Shown here in pieces: positions 40,478 through 55,400 of a stretch of DNA of 64,000 nt (positions are counted from its first letter, which is position 1; each line of letters starts with the position of its first letter). Origin of the DNA: Atriophallophorus winterbourni (Eukaryota > Platyhelminthes > Trematoda > Plagiorchiida > Microphallidae); contig JACCGJ010003248.1 in NCBI GenBank assembly GCA_013407085.1, positions 62,001 to 126,000 of the forward strand. The letters run 5' to 3'. The translations under genes were made by a program, and so were the position numbers. The notes below the pieces were generated by a model. It searched no databases and was not told where the DNA came from. It saw nothing but the letters and a program-made list of their open reading frames with translations.

Positions 40478-43400
40478 GTAAGTATCCTAAATTTGTAGAG
40501 CTGTAAATAACCCACCGTGACGAAAGCTATTAGACAATTTTTCTCCTGTTTTAAACGAATCTATGTATGCATGAAGTCTGCTACATTTCCAGAAGAATAA
40601 CACAACGATAAGTTACTTAGCTTAGTGCTACGAGCAGAATACTTGTTCCGAATGTTTAAAAAAACGCATTCTAGGTTACGTACACGTATTTCAATAAAAA
40701 TATCGTTATGAATTAACGTGTGAAAATCTAAAAGTTTGATAAAGTGAAATGGATTGACATGAAGGACGCGGCTGTCAATGCGGAAAGAATCAAAAATTCC
40801 CTGCTCTGAGAAATATTATATCGTACAGAGTCGAAGAAAACGAGAAACAGAGAAACATGCTCACAAACTATATACACAAAGACATGATCCTGAATCATAA
40901 AACTTGGTAGATGTGGATCAAGATGGACATGGAGTCAAATCTAACGAATCTGAACTCATTGTCAAGAACGGATGATAGTTTTCACGTACGCACATTTTCA
41001 ACGATAATTCCATAACAGCACATACATAGTTCTTTCAGATATCCCCGATAGAAAATTGAATGTACGAATTACTGAAATTTCATGGGTACCATGTTATAAT
41101 ATCGTGAATCATTATCATTGTTTGTTATATATTAGAGAAGAAGAAAGCAAATGTGTCCAAAAAATTCGATTCGTTTCCTCAGTTCCCAATTTCACCCCAC
41201 GATTTAGAACATGCATTTTCTCACCATTTCCCGTTCGCATTGCAAAAATAAATTGAAATAGATCCATCAATAAATCACCCAGTATGTGTTTGTTGTTGTT
41301 GTTGTTATTCTGCGCTTAAATCTCGTCAGAATTTTTTATTTGTCTGTGTGAAGCCCGATCCGTTTGATCAAGTGTTAAGCCCAAACGACTGTATTTTTAA
41401 ACAATCCAGGATTTTCCGAAACGAGGGAAAAATTTCGACCTGGCCAACCGAAAGTTTACAGAAAGATCATTCGATATGCTTCCTATCTTTGATTTGTGTG
41501 AGATGAAGAATTTAAAAACACTCTACTGGTCAGCCTACTAGACAATCGACTGAATAATTTATTTGAGACAAAGGGATTGAGGGATGAATCCCCTGAAGTC
41601 AGTCAAGCACTGAAAAATTGGCAGGCGGGATCAAGATTTCCATTATGATGTCACTTGTTGTCATGGTAACCCTGGAGAAAGTAATGTGATTTGAAATATG
41701 AATGAATGAAACAGTTACATCAACCATTCCAAATGAATGCTGTCTGTGATACAGATTCATGGTTCACCATGCAAGAATGGTATTTAGATTCCAATTTTGT
41801 GTAGAATTTTGAAAACACGGTGATTCATAAGCCACATAAACAATCGTATGTAATGTTACGTTTAGCCGGATTAAAAACAAGATTAAATACAAGCGGTATC
41901 TAATAGTATTGCAACATATATGTGACGGTTGCTAGTGTGATAACACCAATTATCAATGGTGACTGGCTTTCCTGTGCATCAAATTGTCGGCCTGTTACGC
42001 TGCTCCCCTGCATCTAAAAAATTATAGAGCGCATCATGAGTGTATCATGGGTCGTCTTGAAACTAAAGGACTTTTATCAGCAGAGAATCATGGGTTTCGC
42101 TGAAACAGATCTTGTCTATCAAATTTACTCATCACTCTGGACGATTGGACAACGCCTCTTTACCTAGGATACTCCGTTCATGCCTGCTATTTTGATTGAT
42201 CATAGGCATTTTATAAGGTAAACCAGAACCTGTTTCTGCAAAAGCAAGTGCAATATGGGATAACAGGAAATTTATTATGGTGTATAACGGATTATCTGAC
42301 CGATTGGTATGTGCGAGTCCGCATTAACGGCGTTCTATAAAAAAACCATCAATGTCACCAGCGGCTTTCCTCAAGGTTCAGTTTTCGGGCCTATCCTTTT
42401 CTTGTTAAACATAAATGATATTGTGCAAGTAGTACGATGCAAGATGGCACATTTTGCTGATGATATAAAAATAAGGAAGCAAATCCTTTCCATTTAAGAT
42501 TGTTTGATGCTGAAAGAGGTTTGTATGCCATGTGTCACTGATCTCAACTAAATCAATGCATTCCAACATACTGAAATTTAAAATGTTACAACTTGGCCGG
42601 CAATAGGAGCATACATATAATCTTGGTCATGAAGACTTGACTTGGACCAGCGTTTAGAAGGATCTCTGTACTTGGTTTACTGATAACCTTAAACCCAGTA
42701 GTCATTGTCAGGAAGTCTCCCTTAAAACGCTTCTTTTTTATTGTATATACCTCATAACTCCATCCTATGGTTATTGTTAAGCTAAATGCTTTTTAGACCA
42801 TTACAACTTTGAATCACTTTGAATCCAACGATAGAATACATGATCACATTTTGGGCACCCTGGCTGCGTAAAGATATTGAATTACTGGATAAAATGTACC
42901 GCCGAGCGACGAAGCTAGTTGATGGGATACAGCACAACCCTTACCAAGAACGAATTGCCATGCTGGGATTAACCGATTTTACTCAAAGGAGAGTGAGGAG
43001 CGACAAAATACTGCCGATAGAAAATGACCCTCTCCGTGATTTGATAAAACTTAGTTCTCCTGAGAATACGCGGAGTCACTCAAGTTGTCTCGTTATACCG
43101 CACTCAAGAAGCGATTGTAGACCACATTTATTCTTGTTACATATTTGATTTCTGTGGAATTCACTATCGCAGGATATTGCGAACGCTCCTACGATCCGTG
43201 ATTTCAAATCGAAACTGAATGCTTATATCAAAGATCACTCCACTATCGACCCAGTATATTGACCACATATAAACCCACGCAAACCTAACACATCAATGGA
43301 ATTTTTATTGTATCCTCTGCATTCGTTTTAGCTGTCATCTAATAATACAGGTAAAGCGATTGCTTTCTTCACCATAAAATCGCGATTCTTAATTCTTGAT

Positions 43401-46400
43401 TCAAACGAATGTTTCGACGATAACCAACTTAAAGTATCGGTTTTAACTACCCCAGTTCAGTGGTAAAAACTTAAGTGATAACTTGATTGATTAGCTCTCG
43501 AAAATATCACAACATATCGCGAATACGTACGCGGCATGATTATAATTTATTTTTTCTAAAATAAAAATAATCCCTATTCAATTTCAATGATATCCGAACC
43601 AAGTCACTACATGTACAATCAATATTTTCTAGAGTTTTCTCAAACGAAGCTTCTCTACCAAACGTCGCCAGCCACCGAAAAACGAGGAATTCGAGGGTGA
43701 GACTGCGTTTGAAGCGCTGCGAAGCACATCGGCATTGCACTCAAAATTCTCAACCTACTTTGCAATGGAAAATGCGAATTATCCCAGGTTAGTTCGTCTT
43801 GAACTTCGTAATGGCAATAAGGTGAATGCGATTCAACTGCAGACGACATTTTTTTGCCATGCGAGTTTGTTTTACATGGAACAATCACCCAGATTATGTT
43901 GTAAAGTCACCAAATCAGCAGCTTTCCAAGAGAAGACTTAATGCTCTCTTGACCCTTAACCCATTCATCGAAGAAAACTATACATCTTGACCCCATGCCT
44001 CTACATTTTTCATCCCACCAATCGAAAACAATTTCCTTTGTTTGGATTTTTACCTGATTCTTGAACTGCTCAGTAAGCAACCAAATCCCGTTTTTGCTTG
44101 TTATATTATTCGTAGTTCCATATTATTATGTGGGATTTTTTGTAAAGCTATATGCTTTTTGGACCACCACAATGACGGGGTAAACGAGTGAAAAGGCTCA
44201 GAATTACGTGAATGTAGACATGATGAGTAGCACCTGGAGGTAGATACTGTTTAGGTAACCTAAACTTTACGGAGATTAGTGAGAGCGGTAATAATTGCGA
44301 GATTGGATCACGTTTGAGACCGTATGTATGTCAATCTCGGCAGCACGGCGTTAGCAGTGATCCGATAATATTTGACTGATAATGTGTAAATGGCATTCGT
44401 GTTTATCGCAAGTATTAAACTCGCTGGATAAAATGTGGCGCTTTTTCAAATCGAATATCAATTAGCTCCGTCTCTTATAAACGCCATCAGACTCGGTTGA
44501 AACTCTGAAATAAATTCGTTGATTTGGTACCGTTATATAGTTTATTTGTATAAAATATCAAATATTTCCAATAGGATAACGAGTGTTTAGTTAATAGTTC
44601 AGCAAAAATATTCTTGTCCATATGCATAACGATTCATTTTGAATTCGCTATTTGAAAAATGTAAACAGATCAGAAATTATTGCGCCTATTTTCTGCGACA
44701 TTATCCCATTTCCGTGTACATTGGGATTAACCAGATCCTCTCGAATTATGTTTGTTCATCCTAGATTTACAAATCTGAGAGAGATTATGTTAAGATCGAG
44801 TTTCAATGCATGCACACGTAATCGAAACTGACGATATTTCAAAAATGATCCCCACGCGGTTCCCTATATCAGCGAAATAGAATCGAATTCATTGCATACA
44901 ATTTCAATTTAATCCTGTGACATTTAGCAGAACCTCGATTCGGAGATTGCACCATCTTTGGCTAACAATTTGTCACGAGTTATGCAAGAATATACGGAGT
45001 AAATTCAATGTAACCCATTTTATCATTTGCCTGGGGCACTGTTGTTCCCCCTAGGTGAAATATATTACAAATTTTATCATCAAATGTCACCCGTAATTTT
45101 AAATCAAAAAGATAATAACTTGGTCCTTGAAAAGCCCGTGTTGTGCTGTCATCGGTGATCTTAGATTACCAACATTGTTTCGACCAACTTTGGCATTTCA
45201 TTATAATTTATGCTACCTTGCAACATTCCATATCCTGTTGACATGATAACGGAGTCATTCCTGTATGGATATTTTAGTTTATTTCACGTTGCTATTCGTT
45301 ATGCAATGGGCTAAGTTTGTTTATCTGTTTCGATGGTGGAGGAAAAATTACATTTAACTTCAAGACGTACATGTGGAAGTGATTTAATTTCCGCGCGCTG
45401 TCAGGCGATCTTGATTTGATATTCCGCTAAGCGTGCCTTCTTGATCGAAATTTACACACTGAGAACGCAGCTGTTTTCATCGTGAGATCGCTGTCATGTG
45501 AGTGTAATCACATCCCGCGTAGAAAATGTTTTGAAAAGTGTCGGTCTATTCGTGAGAATGGTATAAATAAACCTGAGAAACAAAGTTTGTAAACCCAACA
45601 GGGGCTTGATTTAACATTGACGGACAGAGAATTTAAAAAAATTGTTGCTTTGTAAAAACTCATTCAGTCTAGCCAAGTCCATCATTACCGTAGTTTTATT
45701 TTCATGTTTACCTCAATAGAAAAAGCCTTCATCGAGTTTTCACCATTCAGAGAATACGGTAAACTGCGGTATTATATTTTGCAATGCAAGAGTTTCTTTT
45801 TATCTAACTGGATTCTGGATAAATCTAAACCATTTGCATTCTACGCCAATCTTAATCACATTGAATATATGGTATATGCACCATACTTAATTCCACCTTG
45901 ATAAACTACTTTGCATTTGCAACAGCAACGTGAACCACGTTCCTAAATCGATTAACTTTGAACTTTGGCGAGAATCAGCGAAGATCAATGATCCCAACCA
46001 ATACTTGCCAGACTATTTTAAAGCACAGCTTCCCAACATTGAAGTTAGCACGCGATATGAGGATAACCAAACAATACGAAGTGTTCAGCTTAGCAGACGC
46101 CCACCACGACCGACGAATTTCAATGGCTCTCGGAATCTCAGTGCGTCACAAAACGGCCATCTGTCTGACACTACTATTCAGGACTCCGTTCAAAACCTCA
46201 ATTGCTCTAGGAATTCGATTACAACAGACGTTTTGTCAAGACGCCCGAGGACCCCCACACTTGGTCGCGCTGCGTTATTCGTTCGAGCATCGTACTCTCA
46301 ATTGGACAAACAAAACCACGCAGCGGCTAACCTTCCACATCTCATGGTATCCTCAAACAGTACGAAGGATTTACATGATTTCAGACAGAATCTCCAGTCT

Positions 46401-49400
46401 GATTCGAACCCGCTGAATTGTCTTAGCCGCAGTTCCAGTGTCACCTGCGGGCTACGTGACCAGTTTATACACCTCAGCGAAAGGTAACGAAATATTGGTG
46501 ATTACCAAATGAAATTATTTTTTAACAAACGATTTTATATGCTTTTATATGCACCAAACATTGCCCAGCTATTATAACCTGGGATTTGTTATTAATTTTC
46601 GTCTACAATTGTTTCAAAAGGCATGGCCTACGTTCGGTAAACGTATTTGCGTATGTTCTCAACATCCATATAGTGTAAACATTTTCATCTTGTCCAGCTA
46701 ATCACCCATTCACTCTATGATCGTGTTCCCACTCCATTGTAGAAAAGCAGTAATGGTTGATAAACTTGCGACTAAGGGGCTTTAGAAATGTCTATTGGTA
46801 CTTCTCACTGTGGAATATACGTTGCAAAAACAAAATACACGTGTGGTGATCCGCAGATTAAGAACAACTTAAATTCAGTTGCACAGAACAAAATTAGTCA
46901 AGGAGCCCTGGCGGCACAGCGGATATGACAATCCTCTTTATTTTGAACGGCCCGAAATTCTCAACAAACGCAGCATTCGTTGCAAACAACTGCAACAGTC
47001 ATTGGTTCTGGGTGAAATGACACATCTATACCGCCTCGTGCTAATGAATCCATAGATAAGTAAAAAGGACGCAAGGGCCTGATAAAGAATACAGTCACTT
47101 AGACATCGTGCTTTGGTTTTCACCAGTTATCTAGTTGTGCCTAGTACTTGAAGTAAAACCAGAAACTTTCAACGTGTTTTATTTAACGTAGGTAAATAAA
47201 CACTATTCGGATTAGGAAGACTTGTTTTTCAATCATAATAGTAGATAAACAGAACGAATTACTTAAAAGAAGCTTTCAAAAGGATAAGAAATGTGCTAGT
47301 ACTTTAAAATTTATTATGCACATAAGAATGGAACATTCGAAGCCGTGGTGCTTTAGTAAACTTATTTCGATCTCCTTTGGTCGATGGAGTCTGTCTATGC
47401 GAAACTGAAGCATGCTTTGAGCTTCTTTCCCTATGGGATCGTGTGATTATAATGTTCATGTGTGTGAAACATGTCCTCCCCCTAAGTTTATATTGATATC
47501 AGTTACGGCCGAGTTGTATTGATAAGTTAACTTGCGTCATTTTTGCTTGGAAGGGATCTTAATTCGAAACGTCGCTACACTGAGTCGAGTGGTTGTTAGT
47601 TGTTGAGATGTCTTACCGGTAAAAAGTAAATCTAAGACGACGTTAACTTGCAGTATCCGAAAAGACAGAATTTAATGCTGCGGTGGCAGTATGGTAAAGG
47701 TTATCAACTTTTAACCGAGTCGTCGGGGTTACGAGTCCAGTGCGCGGACATTGAAGGAAGATTTGTCAACTATATTTCCCCTCCAAGCTTTATAGTGTGA
47801 TCTAATCCTCGAAATCTAAGCGGCCTATGTTGTTTCAAATATTTCCTCTGTAATAAAAAGAGAAACGTTGCGCGTAAATTACAAAATGAACTCCGTCGCT
47901 TTCATATTGAGAATCAAGATACAGTGGATATAAAGTATCATTATACGAAGTTGGCATTTAAGTATTTTTGTGATTAAATACACTAACCACTGATTTTCTC
48001 ATTCCTTGCAGTGCATTTTGTTCAACAAACACCTTGTCACATTCTAACGCCCCAAATAATGCTTCTTTGTCCGTGCCACCAACGATACACACCGACTCAA
48101 GTTTCTCAAGCGATATTCTACGACGACCGAGTTCAAACATATGTCATGCATATGATACGGTTCATTTTGAAGATGATCCGCCAACTGTTTTGCCATCGTT
48201 GGTTACTCAGCAGAAGCGTTCCGTTGAATACCCAACAATCAACCAGGATGTCCCAACGGGAACCACTCCCATTCAAAGCACTCGAAATCCGAATTACTGT
48301 AAACATGATGATGAGGAACTCGCGAAAGATTCAATCGTAGCGGAAAATGGTCGTTCAATGAAGTTATATGAGCAATGCATACGGGATGAGCATCCACAAG
48401 TTATGCATAATCAGATGAAGGATAAACCGTCCAGAGGGAATATCAATGCTCAGTTGAAAGCGAGAAATTCCAAGCTACCCGTTCCATGTAAAATTCATCG
48501 TGACGACAATCAGCATCTGGTTGTGAGTCAAAATGTGTCTCTGTCTTCATCGATTGACTTATGCTTAGCACGTTGACTAAATGTTTCGCTTTGACAACCA
48601 CTGTTAGAAGGGGTATATAGAACAAAGAAGGGTATGCGATAAAAAACACAAAATGGTCCGCATCAAGCAAAAAGTGTTTACAGATAACCAGTTTTGCTGC
48701 AGCACACATACTGTACAAACGATGGTATTAGAATATCCTCTCTCCCTGTTTCCCTTTCACCAACTCTCTGCTTCTCTCTATATAAACACGAGCAGGTTGA
48801 AAGTTACTTTTAAAACTAATCTATTGGCAATGAACGAACCAGTTCCATTTAAACTCGAACTCTGATTGACTTATAAAACCTAGCACAAGAACCCTCTTTA
48901 GATACTTTCCCAACGAAATCTTGAACCAATCTAGAGCATTTAATTGAAACTGACATGTGTCAAACACGATTATTGTACAGCGCCAACGTTATTTCCCCTA
49001 CGTATCATGGTAGACCAATTTTTCCCAGTCTGCTATGTTTATCAATTGATTGATATTGTCGCGTGTGTTTTAATTTTTCTTTCGTAATATGTCGTCAATC
49101 AATTAACCACAATAGCCCGCTTAATGCGACACTGTTCTCGATTGATAGGACGAAGGCAGTGTGACCGGAAATGTGGTAAATGTGTGAGCTTGGGACGAAA
49201 CAGACAGTGAATAATTTGCAGTCTGCTGTCTGAAACATCAATCGACGTCACTTACCAGACAGTGTTGTTGTGGAGGTCGGTTGAACTCGTGAATATTCAA
49301 TCAATCGGTTATAGATGATATAATTTGGCGGATTATTCATCGCGATTTTTTCAGCGTTCCATCCGATCCATACAAACGACATCTCCTTGTATAATATCTA

Positions 49401-52400
49401 TGAATTGGACAATATTTCTTGTTCAATTAATTTTGTTAGCAAGATAACAATGCCATCGAGATTGTGTGAACACATTTGCTTTTTCTTTTAATTTTCTGGA
49501 AAATTCGATTAATCTTGTCAATGCATATGAAGTAGGTTCGATTGTAGTTTAAATTCAATCAATAATAAAAATATACTAATAAATATTGATTTGAATTCAA
49601 ACCTCGCTTTTCCGTGACAGAATCCATCGCCTCGTTTAGAACAACAAGCCAGGCTCTCGAATGCGGACGCAGTCCCGAAGACCAGTCCGATACATCAAAT
49701 ATTCCTGAAGAGGAACAAAGCCGCCCCACAAGCAGACTCTTCAAATTCTTATACTCAGTGGTGCATTCCTGTTGGACGTGAGGTAGCTTCATTCCCAACA
49801 GATGCGGTAAATAATGTTCAAAGCCTAACCTCGGAGCTGAATTTGTCTCAAATCCCGATTGGGTCCTTTTGGTGAGTACTTTATATTCCATATGTTTCAA
49901 ATGTTTTCAAGGTCATCAGTTTTAATCAGCATCAATCGATCAATCAAATTATTGATGAATACTCGTTTGATTCTGATTGGAAGATATATCTTTATTTTTG
50001 AATATTTTGGCCTACTTCGGAAGTGTTATAGATAGTTCGAGATATGTAGTTTCCAGCAAATCAATTTATTTAACAAACGCCGTGCAACTTTGACCCAGAG
50101 TTCTCCAGCCAATCGAAAATAGCGTGTTCCAATCAAAGGGGCTTAGAGGTTGAAATGGTTATAATCGGAATTAAGCAAAGTAATTACTTCATAAACAGTA
50201 TATTGTGGCTGATCAGTAAATAGAAACATGCATTTGCAACTTTTTGTATAAATGAACCATGTTTGGAATCACGTAAATTAAACTACAGATTTACATATAC
50301 GGAAGCTCAGGGGTGGTTATGTTGGGATAATTTAGTGGTTCATGTTTAAAATAATTATCACACTTTTTTAAAAATTTGCGCATTATTCCAACATTGAAGC
50401 AGTAAAACCAGCGGAAACCTGCGTTGCATTTTTGTCGGATTACAGATTTTTCATCAAGCATCAGTCTGGAATCTGACAAATTAATGAGCGCCCAGATACT
50501 GTATGTTTGTTCAAATAAAACTGCAATTTTCAGCTGGAAAAATACATTCGAAAACCACATGCAGTTTTCGCACCGGAAAATTGATTTTCTATGTATTCGT
50601 CTTCCTGTTACGCGTTCAGGAGTACCGAAAGCATGCGTCCGATTTATCAGTTGGAATCTTTTTTATATGTACATCGTTATTTCGAGATTACCACTACAAA
50701 ATGCTGAATGTTGAAATCTAGAAGATTAATCTGAGGTTTTCGGTTGAAACGATTGCATTGCGTTGCATGTATCAAGCGACTTAATAACTCGATTGATAAA
50801 TCAAATAATTCTTCATTTTATCCTTTGGTGATCTTTATCATTTTACTTTAAACTCTCTTCGCTGTCGTTATAACTATTAGCCGATATTTTACTCCTCTGA
50901 GTCAACCTTTAATGTCGGTTCACCTCATATCCAGCCAAACTCGAAAAATTGACGTTAATCAGAGCTGTGAAAAACGTTCACGAAAATATTTTAGTTGTCA
51001 ATTATTTTTTACATACTGCCTACTAATTAGTAGTAAATGGAGGCAAATAATTGGGAGTATCAAATTTCGGTGGCGCAAATTGTCTGGTTTATGTTGCTAC
51101 TGCGTACCGGAATAAAAAATTGTATCGCAGAAACATAGCACAGTGAAAAATATATTGTTTAGCTACTAATGAAAACTGGAATTTAGGTGTAGTAAATTTT
51201 GATGAGAAATTTCTAACTTCGAGATCTTTTAACTAAACGCAATTCCAAATTCCATTATGCAAAATGTTTGGCGAAATCGGTGTAAAAATAGTTTTCGTTC
51301 ATTGCTTTTTCTTTCGAATTATCCACAAAACTATGATTAATTACAGATTATTCATCCCAGAACAATTTAGTGATTGTGTTTCATGTTTTTCCGTAAATTT
51401 AATCCATATGCGAATTGCTTGATCAACGAGAATTACGTTTCACTAGAGATAGCCAATTGACAGCACCGTAGCTGCATAATATCTTGTTGTAGTGAACAAG
51501 GTCTCCGTCGTTTTGAGTGAAGAATAAACAGGTTTACCGTACAATAATTCAGCGTTGATTGAATTTTCGTATCCATAACCGATGTTTTGTTCGTAGATGC
51601 GAATCCTTGAATCGTCCCAATACACAAATATCAAAGTTCGGCTGTTATGGTATTATTTACATAAGGGGTTCGCGCATCCTGACATTAAACCGCAAACAAT
51701 TTATTGACACATCTTTACTTTTGCGATAGCAGAACGTTGGGGTATTAAGTGCAATGTTAGCAATAATATACTGGAATAATTATCTTTGTTTCAAGAACTA
51801 TTTTGAACTTAATGAACTCGAACAATTTATGCGATCCAAAGTGGTCATTCCTCGCAACATCAATGTCCTTACTTTGGCACAATCCTATCAGACGTAGATT
51901 AAAATTAAGTCATATTGCGAAATTTCTTATGAAACGGTTTTAGTAAAATGTGATCATGTCGTGTGCGTGTTAAAAATTTCGAGAAAATCTCACAATGAAG
52001 TCTGTATCTCAGACCACTTTAAATTATAGCACCACCCGAATAGAATATGCTTCTCTATAATGATTTGGAATTGGCAAATTGTTGGCAATTCGAACCATAG
52101 TTCTTTTGCGTTCCGATTGCTTTTTTCTCTTGGTATACAGTCATACTTCGTATTGATTTGTTTATCTTCAGAGCACAAGGTTTCACTACAATTAGCTTAA
52201 TCATTTCTTGTAAACGCGTTTGATTTTTACGCAATCTTGATGATAGTATTCGTTTCTCATAGGTGCCATTTTGTTTAACAACGAGCTGCTATTACAACGA
52301 ATAACTTTGAAGACGAAATTGAGCATAGTGGTCAATTAATCATGTTTAGAAACATGAACATGCAATTGCAATAGTGGGTACTATTTGTATTCGTTCATGC

Positions 52401-55400
52401 TTTGATAATTTAGAAATTCAGTCAAACAATGCAATCGAATAACTTTGGTCATTCCAGATAAAGCGAAACAATTCAAATGAAAATACTACTTCGATATCAC
52501 AAATTAGCAAACCGTTTGTTTATATCAACACATTCCACCACCGATGAATCCCGTCTGTCTGTTAAGACTAGACAACATGTGAATAGAATCAGTTTATCGT
52601 ACCAGGTTCCAGAGACATTGCATTGTTCAATTCGTTGAAACTGCCACGCCGGTCTCTCCAAAACATAATCATGGATCCACCTAGAACAAAATCACTGAAA
52701 ATCAATTATGAGATTGCATCTGTTTGTTACTAGATCGAAGGGTTTTCTGCTTTAATAAAAACGAGTCTAATATCTCATTAACCACATGCCATAAAACAGT
52801 AAATAAATGGTGAACAAGATGTGATCTTGTAAGCCACTGCTGGACAAGGCTAGCATGATCAACCTGTTCGATCACTTATTAACCCATGGGTGTGGAGAAA
52901 AATTCCGTAATAACATGCACGTCCATCGTATTCATGTTGCTTGCACTAATCTGCTAGGGGCAACACGATCAGCATATACATATCTTGGAACAGAAGATAA
53001 ATGTCAAACAAAATGTGAACGTTTAAGCCACTGTTGGATAAGGCTGGCAAGACCAACCTGTTCAATCATATGAAGCCACACTCATTTAAATTGGGTATAA
53101 AAATGTCATTGATATTCTTCGAAAAATCTGTAAGAGCAAGTTTTTTAATTAGCGGTTGCCGAACTAACTAGAATATCAACGATTTAGTTTCAGCTCAATG
53201 TCTGATGGTCTGAGGTGCCATCATGACTTGAAAAATATTACGCGCTCAAGTAAACTATTCTATCTACTCTGAAAGGGAATTGCGATGCAAATACTCGATG
53301 ACTGTGCTTCACAGGTGGATTTTAATTTATCCGTTATGTTGCATATATTAGATGACGGCTTTTTAAATGATTTTAGTGCCGGATGATAAACAGATTTTGA
53401 CACCGATATATACGATTTGAATGCGTTACAAAAAATTTCCACATGACTTTTCGTTGATTTGATTGGTCCATTGCGTACTTGACTTGGCTGTAGTCACACC
53501 AATCTTTCGAATTCAATGTTCCTAATTGATTCAAAACATTAAAAATTTTATTACCACCATAAGGTAGTGCACATGAATCCTGTCTATAATTGAACTGGAA
53601 AGTAAATGTTTCTCCGATGATGTTTCGGTGAAAAACCGAGCCAGACTGACAGCACTTAGACCACTCCAACATCTTACACTATACTGAAATCTTAATTTCC
53701 TTGGTGTCCTGTTAACAATTTCAAATCTAATCATTTATGTGTGATTTCTGTGAATAGCGTATCAGCATCAATCGTGCTCCAAACGTATTCCTACGGAATG
53801 ATGTAGGGCTTATTCATTCTAGAACATAATACTATTAAAAGCAAATTTTGGTACAAAGGTTGTGATAGTCACAGAACTTCAAACAAACTAAGCGACGTAA
53901 TTGCATCCCGTAATTTCGTAGAAATTATACTGAACATTGTGTCTAGTGCATTGTGTTGTTCTCCAACATGATTGCTAAGAATTAACGTTACACGCTGCTC
54001 AAATTAGATAAAATGTAAATTATCCGCAACAAAGTATATTGCACTTATCTTCGTGAAAACGTAAATAAAATTTCAAAAATTTCAAAATTAACAAATAACT
54101 ATAGTTATACACAGCCCATTAGTTAAATTGTCAGTTTATATTAATATTTGGGAGCATTTGGAAAATGCTGTTCTTAGAACGAACAAAAGTCTGTTCCAAT
54201 TTTGTAAATAAAAAAATTGACCCACAGATTAAAATTACGAAAGATCGTAAAAACCAGCCGTTTGGAAATAGATCAAAATTCATGACTATTTTTCGATTTT
54301 ACCAATCGCATACCACAGCTTTGGTAATAAATCTCAAACTTTGACTTCCTTCCCCGTAATACATCACGCGGTACTCTGTGAAGGAAAGTTGTTCACACTT
54401 CTTTGGTATTAAGATGACCAACATTGCCGCATTTAAGAATTTTGATGGTGGTCTGATATAGTTTTTAACACTGGACGTTTGAGCGACAGCCCTGGTTTCG
54501 GTATGATTGGCTTACAGGTTTGACCAATCACGTGTCAGTTACCAGATGGAAAGTTAAAATTCCATTGTGCTGTCAAAACGCAACCGCGTTTATCAGCTGA
54601 TTGTGTGGGCCTGCCTAACCCACTCAAGGACACCGCGTTTAAATTCACAAGCTAGGTGGCGTCTCGGCCTGGCAGGAAAATATCGTGTCATGTTACGACA
54701 AAGAAAGTTCAACGGAGAGTCATGCAAACAAAAGAATGCAGCAAGCGGTGGACGAAAGACAAACGAGAAAATTTTTTCGGATATTTCGAGTGTGGACATA
54801 GGATGGGTTGGACCGATTACGTGAGTTTAGCTATTTTGAATTACTCCTAATATACAGACTAATACGTCAAGCATCGTAGTTGAATAATCGTTTTATAAAG
54901 AATGAAACAAGTTTTATGTGAAAGTTGTTCTTTACAAGATCGCAATCAAAGTCAAAATGTTTCCTAGTCACTCGTGGGGATTCCACATGTTTAGAATATG
55001 AAAGCTCGCATTTTTATTTTAACAACGTGCAAAAATAAGGTTGCTTTTGGTGAACGAGATTATAATTTGCAGCTAAGCTCAAATAAATTTCTTTACAAAG
55101 CACGTTTGTTGTTCAAATACACAATCCTATTTCGGAGTGACTTCAAATTATAACTTCCTTTATTACTTATTCTACTGTCTTGAGATTCAGTGAACCTAAT
55201 CTTACCGCCTCCACTGATGACATTAAATGGTGGGAACCGTTTGTGTCGTGTATGTGCGGGGGATGTGACAGGGACGCCACATTGGTTAATTTAACTACAC
55301 CGAAATGAAATTTGAAAGCAATCGGTTAGAGCAGATTTGCTATTATTTTTTTATTTTAATGTGCTTGATATTAATCTAACAAGGGTAAAATCAGTACAGA

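Noticed and set aside
49559..49900. 113-codon minus-strand frame
   Set aside because: It is the shadow of gene B exon 5, which has matching splice sites and phase on the + strand.
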